From assembly GCA_008933795.1 (NCBI GenBank), contig WBUJ01000011.1, positions 1 to 48,725 on the forward strand: a stretch of 48,725 nucleotides of DNA. The letters run 5' to 3'. Shown here in pieces: positions 28,692 to 37,738 of this stretch. Numbering within the stretch: the first letter of the stretch is position 1; the number at the start of each line of letters is the position of its first letter. The DNA comes from Candidatus Contendibacter sp. (GTDB taxonomy: Bacteria > Pseudomonadota > Gammaproteobacteria > Competibacterales > Competibacteraceae). The notes under the pieces are model-generated. The model was not told where the DNA came from. It did not search any database and saw nothing but the letters and a program-made list of their open reading frames with translations. The position numbers and the translations under genes were made by a program.

Positions 28692-29108
28692 TTATGCGGG
28701 GGTAATCAAAGGAATCGGTTGTCGTCCGTGTTTCCGGTATACCGTGAAGTCGGAATTCAGGGTGCAGATCGCATGATCATCGAATTTTTCCGCCATCCGC
28801 ACCAGGCAGGCATCGGCGAGGGACATGGGTATGTCGCGGTATTTCTGGCGCAAGAGGCGCACGGCTTCGATGTCGTCGGACAGTGCGAACTCCACTTTCA
28901 GCAGTCCATTTTCGACCATTTCCAGCAAGGCGTCCTGAGCGACCGGTAGCTTGCGCAGCAGATGCCAGGATTCAGCCAGGACGGCTTCGCACAACAGCCA
29001 GGGTAAGGCCAGCGTTCTGGCTTGCTCGGCCATCCAGTCGTGATGGGCTTCGCGTCGGTCGAGAAACGCGACCAGCGGCCCTGTGTCAATGATCGCCCAG
29101 CGAGTCAT
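28692..29108 (-). CDS. PIN-domain ribonuclease toxin
   Basis: 138 residues from the ATG at 29108, overlapping the antitoxin by 23 nt; an ATG at 29123 is possible. Acidic residues of the PIN site are D8 (IIDTGPLVAFLD), E46 (EAVLAESWHLL), D99 (MSLADACLV) and D120 (TLNSDF). This is the second PIN pair of the window and is not closely similar to the one at 1999. Confidence 0.9.
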   Translation of the reverse strand: MTRWAIIDTGPLVAFLDRREAHHDWMAEQARTLALPWLLCEAVLAESWHLLRKLPVAQDALLEMVENGLLKVEFALSDDIEAVRLLRQKYRDIPMSLADACLVRMAEKFDDHAICTLNSDFTVYRKHGRQPIPLITPA

Positions 29109-29352
29109 GGCCGAAATTCGCAAGATAATCTGGATTTGTCGCCAGGTCGGTCACCCCTGAATCGACGATGCCACAGTAGCACTGAATCCGTTCCGGCAAC
29201 GATGGCGGCTGGGCCGTGTCTAGCGCGGGTGATTCACCGAGCCAGTTGCGAAACAGTTCCAGAGCCACCACACGCACGGGCCGACCTTCTAGAGCGCTCT
29301 TGGCCTTGACTTTGCGGTACAGTTCGTCGGGTATCTCAAAAGTTGCTTTCAT
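29086..29352 (-). CDS. Antitoxin of the second PIN pair (ribbon-helix-helix-like)
   Basis: 88 residues. The N-terminal KATFEIPDELYRKVKAKSA followed by a second helix (VRVVALELFRNWLGE) is the pattern of a ribbon-helix-helix DNA-binding antitoxin; the C-terminal half is acidic and presumably binds the toxin. Its 3' end overlaps the toxin gene. Confidence 0.82.
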   Translation of the reverse strand: MKATFEIPDELYRKVKAKSALEGRPVRVVALELFRNWLGESPALDTAQPPSLPERIQCYCGIVDSGVTDLATNPDYLANFGHDSLGDH

Positions 29353-29433
29353 GAAAAACAGGTTAGCTGTATTCCTGTATTTCCGTCAAGCTGGTAATCT
29401 TATTACTCGCCAATGTTATGGGAAACCCGGTTG

Positions 29434-30729
29434 ATGGTCCCTGCACAATTCCCAGACCCCGAACGTCTGGACCGCCGCCAGGTGGTTTCCTGGGCTTTTT
29501 ACGACTGGGCCAACTCGGCTTTCGCCACCACGGTCATCGCCGGCTTCTTTCCGATCTTTTTCAAGCAGTACTGGAGCGCCGAGGCGCCGGTCACGGAAAG
29601 CACCTTCTGGCTGGGCGCGGCCAACTCCCTGGCCAGCCTGCTGATCGTGTTTCTCGCCCCGGTGCTGGGCGCGATCGCCGACCGGGGCGGGGCTCGGAAA
29701 CGGTTCCTGCTGGCGTTCGCGGCGCTGGGCATCGTCATGACCGGCGCACTATACGGGGTGGGGCGGGGCGAATGGGCGTGGGCGGTGACCCTCTACGTCC
29801 TGGCGCTGATCGGTTTTTCCGCCGGCAACATCTTCTACGACGCGCTGCTCGTGGGGGTGGCAGGGGAGCGCAAGCTCGACATCGTGTCGGCGCTGGGCTA
29901 CGGCTTGGGCTATCTGGGCGGCGGCCTGCTGTTTGCCCTGAATGTGCTGATGACCCTGTACCCCGGCTGGTTCGGCTTGGCGGACGCCGCGGAGGGCGTG
30001 CGGATCTCGTTCGTGACGGTGGCGCTGTGGTGGGCGCTGTTCTCCATTCCCCTGCTGCTGTTCGTGCCGGAACCGCCCGCGCCGGGCCGGGTCAGCGGGC
30101 TGGCGGCGATCCGGGCCGGCCTGGCGCAGTTGCGTGGCACTTTTCGCGAAATCCGCCGGTTGCGGGTGGTCGGCGCCTTTCTGCTGGCCTATTGGCTGTA
30201 CATTGATGGGGTCGATACCGTCATTCACATGGCGGTGGACTACGGTCTGGCGCTGGGCTTTCCCGCCGACAGCCTGATCGTTGCCCTGCTGCTGACCCAG
30301 TTTGTGGGGTTTCCCGCCGCCATTGCCTTTGGCCGGTTGGGCGAGCGCTGGGGGCCACGCGCTGGGATTTTCATCGCCATCGGGGTTTACATTTTAATCA
30401 CCGTCTGGGGCTATTTCATCCGCCATCCTTGGGAATTCTACGCGCTGGCCGTCGCCATCGGTCTGGTGCAGGGCGGCGTACAGTCGCTGAGTCGTTCGCT
30501 GTACGCCCGGCTGATCCCAGCGGAGAAGTCGGGGGAATTCTTCGGCTTCTTCAACATGCTGGGCAAGTTCGCGGCGGTGCTGGGACCGGTGTTGATGGGC
30601 GCGGTCAGCCTGCTGACAGGTAATCCGCGCTTTTCGATTTTGTCGCTGCTGGTGCTGTTCGTCGGCGGGGCGCTGTTGCTGGCGCGGGTGGACGAGGCGG
30701 AGGGGAAACGGATGGCCAAGGCGCTGTGA
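29434..30729 (+). CDS. MFS transporter, Atg22/UMF1 family
   Basis: 431 residues from the ATG at 29434 (GGGAA 9 nt upstream); an ATG at 29413 would add seven residues. About 12 membrane helices. The N-terminal SWAFYDWANSAFATTV is diagnostic of the UMF1/Atg22-like branch of the major facilitator superfamily, and GAIADRGGARKR is the loop 2-3 motif. Members are proposed effluxers; the substrate is unknown. It lies between a toxin-antitoxin pair and the tRNA gene. Confidence 0.9.
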   Translation: MVPAQFPDPERLDRRQVVSWAFYDWANSAFATTVIAGFFPIFFKQYWSAEAPVTESTFWLGAANSLASLLIVFLAPVLGAIADRGGARKRFLLAFAALGIVMTGALYGVGRGEWAWAVTLYVLALIGFSAGNIFYDALLVGVAGERKLDIVSALGYGLGYLGGGLLFALNVLMTLYPGWFGLADAAEGVRISFVTVALWWALFSIPLLLFVPEPPAPGRVSGLAAIRAGLAQLRGTFREIRRLRVVGAFLLAYWLYIDGVDTVIHMAVDYGLALGFPADSLIVALLLTQFVGFPAAIAFGRLGERWGPRAGIFIAIGVYILITVWGYFIRHPWEFYALAVAIGLVQGGVQSLSRSLYARLIPAEKSGEFFGFFNMLGKFAAVLGPVLMGAVSLLTGNPRFSILSLLVLFVGGALLLARVDEAEGKRMAKAL

Positions 30730-30755
30730 AGGCGCGGATCAGCGATGGGAAGGGT

Positions 30756-30841
30756 TGGTGCCGGGAGAGAGACTCGAACTCTCACGGTATCGCTACCGGT
30801 GGATTTTGAGTCCACTGCGTCTACCATTCCGCCATCCCGGC
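30756..30841 (-). tRNA. tRNA-Leu (anticodon CAA), CCA encoded
   Basis: On the minus strand the 86-nt transcript begins GCCGGGA and ends TCCCGGCACCA, a perfect 7-bp acceptor. The anticodon stem-loop is GTGGA-CTCAAAA-TCCAC with anticodon CAA. The long variable arm (GGTAGCGATACC) marks a class II leucine tRNA, and the T-loop GTTCGAGTC is standard. CCA is encoded. No integrase lies nearby, so it is not used here as an island attachment site. Confidence 0.97.
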
Positions 30842-31015
30842 CAGGGAGTGAGGGGAGAGGAACGCCAGTATAAGGATTTTGCGCCGTCGGGCAAGCGGGA
30901 CCACGATTTTAGTGCGAACGGACGCGCCGCCGCCGCCCATCCTGGAACCGGACAAGTCGGGTATCATGCCGGCCTTGCCCACGCTGGCGGCCTGAACCTT
31001 GCGAAGTACTCAAGA

Positions 31016-31963
31016 ATGTTGATATCCAAAACGCTCAAAGCGGAAGCCCTGTTGTTGCTGGCGGCGGTGATCTGGGGCTTCGCCTTCGTCGCCCAGCGGG
31101 TCGGCATGGACCACGTCGGTCCGTTCACCTACAACGGCGTCCGTTTCGTCCTGGGCGCGCTGTCGCTGTTGCCGCTGCTGTGGCTGGGCCGGCGCTCCGC
31201 CGCGCCGGTCGCTCCCAACGGCTGGCGACCGATCCTGGGCGGCGGCCTGCTGGCCGGTCTGATCCTGTTCGCCGGCGCCTCACTGCAACAGGTCGGCATC
31301 GTTCACACCACCGCCGGCAAGGCGGGTTTCATCACCGGCTTGTACGTGGTAATCGTGCCCGTACTCGGCCTGTTCTGGGGGCATCGCACCCCCTGGAGCA
31401 CCTGGGCCGGCGCGGCGCTGGCGGTGGCTGGCCTCTACCTGCTGACCCTGACCGACGACCTGACCCTGGCTGAGGGCGATGGACTGGTGTCGCTCGGCGC
31501 GTTGTTCTGGGCGTGTCATGTGCTGGTGATCGGCTGGTTGTCGGGGCGACATATCGAGCCGGTGTTGCTGGCCTGTCTGCAATTCGTCGTCTGCGCGGTG
31601 CTGAGTCTGGCGGTGGCGGTGGTAGCCGAACCCATCACGCTGGACGGGCTGTGGGGCGGGGCGCTGCCGATTCTCTATGGCGGCCTGCTGTCAGTGGGGG
31701 TCGCCTACACCCTGCAAGTGGTGGCCCAGCGCGATGCGCCGCCGGCCCACGCCGCGATCATTCTCAGCCTGGAAACCGTGTTCGCTGCGCTGGGCGGCTG
31801 GCTGCTGCTGAACGAAATCCTGTCCGGCCGTGGCTTGCTCGGCTGCGCGCTGATGTTCGCCGGGATGCTGCTGTCGCAACTCGGCCTGGGCCGCGCCGCG
31901 CCGCCGCCCACCGAACCGGCGGTCATTCCCGATCCCGCGCTGGTTGGGGACGAGCGTTCCTAA
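31016..31963 (+). CDS. DMT/EamA family transporter
   Basis: 315 residues from the ATG at 31016; the frame open upstream runs through the tRNA and is not coding. Ten membrane helices arranged as two EamA repeats: LLAAVIWGFAFVAQRVGMD begins the first, and LGALFWACHVLVIGWLSG begins the second, with SLETVFAALGGWLLLNE near the end. Substrate unknown. The stop overlaps that of the convergent zinc-ribbon gene. Confidence 0.92.
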   Translation: MLISKTLKAEALLLLAAVIWGFAFVAQRVGMDHVGPFTYNGVRFVLGALSLLPLLWLGRRSAAPVAPNGWRPILGGGLLAGLILFAGASLQQVGIVHTTAGKAGFITGLYVVIVPVLGLFWGHRTPWSTWAGAALAVAGLYLLTLTDDLTLAEGDGLVSLGALFWACHVLVIGWLSGRHIEPVLLACLQFVVCAVLSLAVAVVAEPITLDGLWGGALPILYGGLLSVGVAYTLQVVAQRDAPPAHAAIILSLETVFAALGGWLLLNEILSGRGLLGCALMFAGMLLSQLGLGRAAPPPTEPAVIPDPALVGDERS

Positions 31964-32169
31964 CGCGGTTCCAGCCCGGAATCGGTTTTCTCCGCTGGCT
32001 CGGCATCCTCGTCGGACGCTGGCGCGGGTTCGCCGGACGCTTCCGGCTCGCTGCCCCACCGTGCCTCGAACCAGCACTGATAACACAGTCGCAGGCCGTC
32101 TTGGCTGAAAATGCTGGCGGGCGGGCCGAACCGCCCGCACAAATCGCACACCAGATAGCTGCTGACCAT
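31960..32169 (-). CDS. Small zinc-ribbon protein
   Basis: 69 residues from the ATG at 32169, supported by GGGAGGGAAG upstream. Two CxxC pairs (VCDLCG and LCYQCW, spaced about 20) form a likely zinc knuckle; the rest is an acidic, proline-rich tail. I do not recognise the family. It is divergent from the RNA methyltransferase gene and shares a 36-bp intergenic gap with it. Confidence 0.75.
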   Translation of the reverse strand: MVSSYLVCDLCGRFGPPASIFSQDGLRLCYQCWFEARWGSEPEASGEPAPASDEDAEPAEKTDSGLEPR

Positions 32170-32205
32170 GACCGCTTCCCTCCCCTTTCGCCTGATGAGA
32201 ACGCC

Positions 32206-33303
32206 ATGAACCTGCCCGCCGGCTGTGAGCCTCGCTGTCCGGGCTGCGCCCATCGCATGTTAAACGCCGCCGCCAGCGAGGCGCAAAAGGCGGACTGGCT
32301 GCGGCGGACGCTCGCGCCCTGGGCGGATCGATTGTCGCCGATGCGGGCGGTTGCTGGCGAGGCGCGCTGGGGCTACCGGGGCAAGGTTTGCCTGTCGGCG
32401 GTCTGGAGCGTGGCGGACGGTTGGGATTTCGGTTTGTGGCGGCGCGACGAGTTGATTCCGATCCCCGACTGTCCCGTTCACACCGAGAAGGTCCGAGCGA
32501 TGATTCGCTGGCTGCGGCGGGCGCTGCCACCAGAGCCGATATTCCCGCTGGCCTTTTACGTTCAATTCGGCGCGCAGGCGACCCTGATTCTGAAAACCCA
32601 TCGGCTTCCCGATCCGGTCTGGCTGAATGACGAACGGCAGGCGGAACTGGCGCTCAGCGGGCTGGAGGGGCTGTGGCTGCACTTGCATCCGGCCGCCGGT
32701 CGCCGGCTGTTCGCCCGCAACGGCTGGACCCTGCTGTGGGGTCAACCGCGCTCGCGGGATACCTTCGGGCTGGAATATGGACCGACCGCCTTTCAACAAC
32801 TGATTCCCGCGCTGTACCGCGAGGCGCTGGACGCGGCGGAGGCTTTTCTCGCGCCGAAACCGGGCGACAGCTTGGCCGATTTTTATTGCGGCATCGGCGC
32901 CAGCCTGGCGCGCTGGACCCGGTGCGGGGCGCGGGTGCTCGGGGTGGAACTGGGCGGCGAGGCGGTGGCGTGTGCCGGTCTGAACGCCCCGGACGCGACC
33001 GTGTTGCGGGGCAAATGCGCCGACCGGATTCCACAATTGCGGGAATGGACGCCGATCACGGGAACCCGCTTGCTGTACCTCAATCCGCCGCGCACCGGCC
33101 TGGAGCCAGCGGTGCTGGCTTGGACGACCGAGGAGTATCGACCCGAACGACTGGCCTATCTGTCGTGCAGCGCCGGGACGCTCAGCCGCGATCTCCGTGG
33201 GTTGACCGAGGCCGGTTATACGGTGGAACGGCTAATTCCCTACGACTTTTTCCCTCAAACTCATCATGTCGAGACTCTGGCGCTGCTGAGGAGGAATGAA
33301 TAA
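32206..33303 (+). CDS. TrmA/RumA-like RNA uridine-5-methyltransferase
   Basis: 365 residues from the ATG at 32206. The N-terminal CEPRCPGC supplies cysteines for a probable 4Fe-4S site as in RlmD/RlmC. SAM-binding motif I is DFYCGIGASL, motif IV is NPPRTGL, and the catalytic cysteine is in YLSCSAGTLSRDL. The order and spacing match the m5U methyltransferase family. No TRAM domain is present, so it resembles RlmC more than RlmD. RNA target not determined. Confidence 0.9.
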   Translation: MNLPAGCEPRCPGCAHRMLNAAASEAQKADWLRRTLAPWADRLSPMRAVAGEARWGYRGKVCLSAVWSVADGWDFGLWRRDELIPIPDCPVHTEKVRAMIRWLRRALPPEPIFPLAFYVQFGAQATLILKTHRLPDPVWLNDERQAELALSGLEGLWLHLHPAAGRRLFARNGWTLLWGQPRSRDTFGLEYGPTAFQQLIPALYREALDAAEAFLAPKPGDSLADFYCGIGASLARWTRCGARVLGVELGGEAVACAGLNAPDATVLRGKCADRIPQLREWTPITGTRLLYLNPPRTGLEPAVLAWTTEEYRPERLAYLSCSAGTLSRDLRGLTEAGYTVERLIPYDFFPQTHHVETLALLRRNE

Positions 33304-33351
33304 TCCTTACAATGCCGCCATCCATTTCCCAAAGCCTGGCAACCCACAACC

Positions 33352-35391
33352 ATGACCGCTCTTCGCCGCCGCCCATGCGCCCTGTTTGGCATCCTGCTCT
33401 TGTGGTGTTCCGGGCTGACCCTGGCCGCTGAAGCCGCCACTACTCCCCTGCTGCTGCACGATTTCGAACGGCTTGACGGCGCACCCAACCTGGGCGGAAC
33501 GATGAGCGGTTGGGCCGCCGAACCGGGCCGCCGGACTGGCCGCATCGGGTATCGGCTGGAACCCGCATCAGGGCCGGATCGCAGCCGGGCGCTGCATCTC
33601 CGCTACCGCTTTGCCCCCGACGCCACCGGCGACCTCGGCTGGCAAATCACCCTGCCCGATCTCGATGTCTCGGCCTACGATCATCTGGAATTCTGGATTC
33701 GCGGTGATGAAGTGGCCGGTTACGCCGACGCACTGAAGATCGAGTTCAAGCAACCGTTGCCGAACGCGCCGTTCGGCCTGCTGCGCCAGGGCAGTACCGT
33801 GGTTACGGGGATCACCGACGACTGGCAGCGCATTCAAACCCCGCTGAACCGCATGAACGGCATCGCCGACTGGCGACGCCTGCGCCAGTTCGGCATCGTG
33901 TTGCAACCGCGCCGCTCGCCGGTTCACGCCGGCGCCTACTGGCTGGACGACATCGCCCTGATCAAAACCGGCGACCCCGGTCCCAGCGTCCGCGATCCGG
34001 TGATCCCGCCCCAAAAGACCGCCTGGGAAAACCAACTGGGCGGCAAGGCGGCGGCGCAACCCCACATCCGCGCCCGACTGGCGGGCTGGCCGGAGCGGCT
34101 ACTGGTCGACCCGGCGGAACGTCCGGCCGATGGCCCGGCCTTCCTGTGGCGACTGGCGCGCGATACCTGGCGCGGGCTGGCGGCGCTCAGCGACCGCGAG
34201 CATGGCCTGCCGTTCGACACCGTGCGCTTCAACGGCGCCCTCGCCCCCGAACGGGCTTGGCTGGGCGACTACACCAACGTCACCAACATCGGTCTGTACC
34301 TGATCGACATCATCGCGGCCTGGGAACTGCGGCTGATCGGCCCGGAGGAAGCGCGGGCGCGGCTCGACCGGACCTTGACCACGCTGGAACGACTCGAAAC
34401 CCATCACGGCTTTTTCTTCAACTACTACGACACCACCACCCTGGAGCGCACCAGCCATTTCCTGTCCTTCGTGGATTCGGCCTGGCTGACCGCCGGGTTG
34501 ATGGTGGTGAGGAACAGCGTTCCCGAACTGGCGGCGCGTTGCACCCGCCTGATCGAGCGGGAGGATTACCGCTTCTTCTACGACCCGGTCGAGCAGTTGA
34601 TGATGCACGGCTACTATGTCCATCTACCGCACCGGTCGGAATACAGCTATGGCCTGCTGTACAGCGAGGCGCGGCTGGGCAGCCTGATCGCCATCGGCAA
34701 GGGCGAGGCCCCGGTGGAGCACTGGTATCGCATGGCGCGCACCTTCCCGGCCCGCTACGACTGGCAGTCGCAATCACCCAAGGATCGCGCCGACAAGACC
34801 GTCAACGGCTACGCATTCCCCGGCGGCTACTATTCCTGGAAGGGGCTGAAATATCTGCCGTCCTGGGGCGGCAGCCTGTTCGAGGCGCTGATGCCGCTGC
34901 TGGTGTTGGACGAATTGCGTTACGCACCGGCCAGCCTGGGGCAAAACGCGCTGGCGCATACCGAACTGAGCCGCCGGTTCACGCTGGAGCATCTGGGCTA
35001 TCCGGTCTGGGGCCTTTCGCCGAGTTCGACGCCGAGCGGCGACGCCTACGGCGAATACGGCGCGCGGATTCTCGGGGCGCGCGGCTATCGTGCTGGAGCG
35101 GTGACGCCACACGCGGCGGTGCTGGCGCTGTTGACCGAACCAGCAGTGGCCACGGCCAATCTACGCCAACTAGCGGAACGCTATCCGATTTACGGCGATT
35201 TCGGCTTCTACGACGCGGTCGATCCGAAAACCGGCCAGGTGGCCTACAACTATCTGGCGTTGGATCAGAGCATGATCCTGATCGCGCTGGCGAATCATCT
35301 ACGGGATGGCGTCATTCAGAAATACTTTGCCGCCGATCCGATTATCCAGCGGGTGTTGCCCCTGCTGGAGGCGGAGCGGTTTTTCGATTGA
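33352..35391 (+). CDS. Secreted glucoamylase-family protein (GH144-like) with N-terminal carbohydrate-binding-like domain
   Basis: 679 residues. A signal peptide (about 1-26) precedes a beta-sandwich resembling a CBM11-type module (about 33-205: LLLHDFERLDG, YDHLEFWIRGD, AYWLDDIALI). The catalytic part (about 250-670) is an (alpha/alpha)6 toroid of the 'glycoamylase' type: DREHGLPFD, TNVTNIGLYLIDI, GFFFNYYDT and SWGGSLFEALMPLLVLDE. Related GH144 enzymes act on beta-1,2-glucans; the substrate here is inferred only. The last 50 bp overlap the 3' end of the STAND operon on the other strand. Confidence 0.87.
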   Translation: MTALRRRPCALFGILLLWCSGLTLAAEAATTPLLLHDFERLDGAPNLGGTMSGWAAEPGRRTGRIGYRLEPASGPDRSRALHLRYRFAPDATGDLGWQITLPDLDVSAYDHLEFWIRGDEVAGYADALKIEFKQPLPNAPFGLLRQGSTVVTGITDDWQRIQTPLNRMNGIADWRRLRQFGIVLQPRRSPVHAGAYWLDDIALIKTGDPGPSVRDPVIPPQKTAWENQLGGKAAAQPHIRARLAGWPERLLVDPAERPADGPAFLWRLARDTWRGLAALSDREHGLPFDTVRFNGALAPERAWLGDYTNVTNIGLYLIDIIAAWELRLIGPEEARARLDRTLTTLERLETHHGFFFNYYDTTTLERTSHFLSFVDSAWLTAGLMVVRNSVPELAARCTRLIEREDYRFFYDPVEQLMMHGYYVHLPHRSEYSYGLLYSEARLGSLIAIGKGEAPVEHWYRMARTFPARYDWQSQSPKDRADKTVNGYAFPGGYYSWKGLKYLPSWGGSLFEALMPLLVLDELRYAPASLGQNALAHTELSRRFTLEHLGYPVWGLSPSSTPSGDAYGEYGARILGARGYRAGAVTPHAAVLALLTEPAVATANLRQLAERYPIYGDFGFYDAVDPKTGQVAYNYLALDQSMILIALANHLRDGVIQKYFAADPIIQRVLPLLEAERFFD

Positions 35392-37729
35392 CTCTCTTAC
35401 GCTTAGGCGACGCCTTGTCGCTTTCCTCAGTCCTGGCCGTCTGGGCGCGGCGGGCGCTGTCCAGCCAGTCGTAAATACGCTTGGCGGAGGCGCGCACTTC
35501 GGGATTTACATCCATCAGCTTGGCTTCACCGTGCAGATAGGCGTCGAAAGCCACGCGCAGAGGCCAGTAATGATCGGCATAGCCTTGTTCGTCCAGCCAA
35601 GCGAGCAGCTTATCACCATAGCCGCGCACGGCGGCCAGGTGCAGCACACGCAGCAGATCGTCATGGTACATGAACAGCACCGCTTGGTTCTCCGCAAGCG
35701 TTACGGCCAAGGCTTGAGTGGCCTCACCGAAATTGTCCAGGGCGAATGCTCTGAAAGCACGTAGTAAGGCCGCACTGTATGAAGGCAGGCGTCCTACCAA
35801 CGTCTCGAACAGCGGCTCGGCTTCCCCGTACCGCTTGGGTTGCATGTAGTACAGGAAGAACAAATTAGCTTGGGGGATTTCTGGGGTTGACGCCAAATCC
35901 AATGCGCGTTGATAAGCCGCCTCGGCTTCGTCGTAGCGGGCGAGATGGTCTTGCAGTAAATTGCCCAAGCCATTCCAGGGATTAGCATACTTGGGATCCA
36001 GCACGATGGCTTGGCGGTAGGCGTTTTCTGCTTCGTCGTAACGAGCGAGGTGGTCTTGTAGCAGCGTGCCCAGGTTGTACCAGGAAAAGGTGTTCTTGGG
36101 ATCCAGCACGATGGCTTGGCGGTAGGCGTTTTCTGCTTCGTCGTAACGAGCGAGGTGGTCCTGCAACAGCTTGCCTAGATTATTCCAGGGGGCGGCGAAC
36201 CTGGAATCCAGTGCAATCGCTTGGCGATAGGCGGCCTCGGCGGCAGCGTAATGGCGTAAACGTATATGTAGCCACCATCCCATGCTGAGCCATTCCGACG
36301 CGGTATTTGGTGTCGGCAAATCCTCCGGATCAACGATCTCTTCCAATCGTTTGCCGTTGGCGGTGGCGAAACGCTCGAACTCCGCGCGCGCCTCTTGCGT
36401 GAGCAGGTTACGCAAGTCTCTGTCATCAACGGTCTCGCATAAAGCCATCGCATAGTGGCCGCGCTCCAAACCCTGCTGGCTGCTGCCCTTGAGTAATTCG
36501 AGCGCTCGCTCGGTCAGTTGCGCCGGGGAATAGAAACCGCGCAGAAAACTGGTGAGCCAGCGCAGCCGGGTTTTCTGCCGGCGCGGGCCGTGGCGCATCA
36601 AATACCAGATGTTGAAAAAACGCTCGCCCAGTTGGAAACCGGCGCGGGCGGTCGAAGACAGGCTGACCTTTTCGACCACGCCGTTTTTCTGCAAGCGGTC
36701 CAGTTGGGTCGAGACGGCGGAAGTCTCCAGCGCGGTGGCGGCGGCCACGTCGGCGGCAGTGACCGGATTCCAGGCTAGGGCCACGGCGCCGAGCACTACG
36801 CGGGCTTGGGGCGCAAGGTCTTCCACGCGGGCCTTGTACAGTACGGTCACTTGGTCGAGCAGACGTTCGAGGTCGGAGAACACATCGCCCCCGGCGTCGA
36901 GTTCGAGCAGGAGATACAGCAGCACTAAGGTGCGCGGATTGCCGCCGGTGAGGTCATGCAAAGCGCGGATGCGTCCTGGATCGCGGTTCAGGACGTTCAG
37001 CACCTTACGCCCTTCCTCGCCGCGCTCTTGGGCGAGTCGCCGCAGGCAGGCGATGAGTTCGTCCTGACCGAGCTTTTCCAGCACGGTCACCTGAAAAAAA
37101 TCGTAGAAAGCGCCCTTGGGGTCGGCGGTCGCTTCAAGGTAGGCGGCGGATGCCCCGACCACCACGATGCCGCTTGCTTCCTGCATCACTCGGCGCAAGC
37201 TCCAGTGCTGGACCTCCAACCCATCGAGGATGAAGTCGATATTATCCAGCAGCAACAAAGGACGACGGCCCTCGCTTTTGGCCCAACGCTTGAAGACGTC
37301 GAGCGCGGCGGCGCCTTCAACGTCTATGTCGCCGCGCATCAGCGTCGCGGTATCGCGGTCGATTTCATCGGCCTTGTCGGTTTGGCCGGTTTTCTCGAAA
37401 TAATCGCCCAGGGCGTCCAGGCAGTTGAGCCAAAAGGTGTGCAGGTTGTGGACGTTGTATTGCTCTTCCCGGAAGGTGAGCGGCAGCAGCACGGCGGCCA
37501 GCGCGGCATCCTCGCGCACGCCGAGTGCCAGACGACGCAACAGGCTGGTCTTGCCCATGCCACGCTGGCCGAGGATGAGATGGTGTTTGGCTTGGCCGCG
37601 CAGCGTGATTTCGCCCAGACGAGCGAGCAACGAGACGGCCAAGTCTTGGCGAGCGACAAAACCGGCGAGAAAATCCGCGTCGTCCAAAATGGCCGGGTTG
37701 TAAACGGCGAGGTTGAGGAGCTTGCCCAT
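35342..37729 (-). CDS. STAND-like ATPase with winged helix and TPR repeats
   Basis: 795 residues from the ATG at 37729; a GTG at 37738 is the alternative. The ATPase (about 15-275) has Walker A GQRGMGKT (54-61), Walker B LLLLDNIDF (D162/D165), and the GNPR motif (263-266) of STAND/AAA proteins. A winged-helix region (about 305-360) and a helical region to 480 follow. TPR units (about 480-650) include two consecutive almost identical ones (LLQDHLARYDEAENAYRQAI). A helical stretch and a basic tail (KRKRVNRK) end it. ATP-driven signalling is expected, with TPRs as sensor or binding surface. It starts 9 nt after the upstream ATPase gene, so the two form one operon. Confidence 0.88.
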   Translation of the reverse strand: MGKLLNLAVYNPAILDDADFLAGFVARQDLAVSLLARLGEITLRGQAKHHLILGQRGMGKTSLLRRLALGVREDAALAAVLLPLTFREEQYNVHNLHTFWLNCLDALGDYFEKTGQTDKADEIDRDTATLMRGDIDVEGAAALDVFKRWAKSEGRRPLLLLDNIDFILDGLEVQHWSLRRVMQEASGIVVVGASAAYLEATADPKGAFYDFFQVTVLEKLGQDELIACLRRLAQERGEEGRKVLNVLNRDPGRIRALHDLTGGNPRTLVLLYLLLELDAGGDVFSDLERLLDQVTVLYKARVEDLAPQARVVLGAVALAWNPVTAADVAAATALETSAVSTQLDRLQKNGVVEKVSLSSTARAGFQLGERFFNIWYLMRHGPRRQKTRLRWLTSFLRGFYSPAQLTERALELLKGSSQQGLERGHYAMALCETVDDRDLRNLLTQEARAEFERFATANGKRLEEIVDPEDLPTPNTASEWLSMGWWLHIRLRHYAAAEAAYRQAIALDSRFAAPWNNLGKLLQDHLARYDEAENAYRQAIVLDPKNTFSWYNLGTLLQDHLARYDEAENAYRQAIVLDPKYANPWNGLGNLLQDHLARYDEAEAAYQRALDLASTPEIPQANLFFLYYMQPKRYGEAEPLFETLVGRLPSYSAALLRAFRAFALDNFGEATQALAVTLAENQAVLFMYHDDLLRVLHLAAVRGYGDKLLAWLDEQGYADHYWPLRVAFDAYLHGEAKLMDVNPEVRASAKRIYDWLDSARRAQTARTEESDKASPKRKRVNRKTAPPPAGATPAG
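35991..36159 (-). repeat. Tandem near-identical TPR coding repeat (105-bp period)
   Basis: Two consecutive 105-bp (35-codon) units in the TPR region are almost identical at DNA level over about 65 bp, for example at 36001 and 36106, both beginning GCACGATGGCTTGGCGGTAG. A third diverged unit begins near 35886. Codon-level identity implies recent duplication or gene conversion; such arrays can expand and contract. Confidence 0.85.
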
Positions 37730-37738
37730 CGCGGCCAC

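Noticed and set aside
30756..30841. tRNA-Leu as island attachment site
   Set aside because: No integrase gene or 3'-end duplication of the tRNA is visible nearby, and the flanking genes are ordinary.
35991..36159. Possible CRISPR or minisatellite array
   Set aside because: The 105-bp period is in frame with TPR codons of a coding gene and has no spacers.
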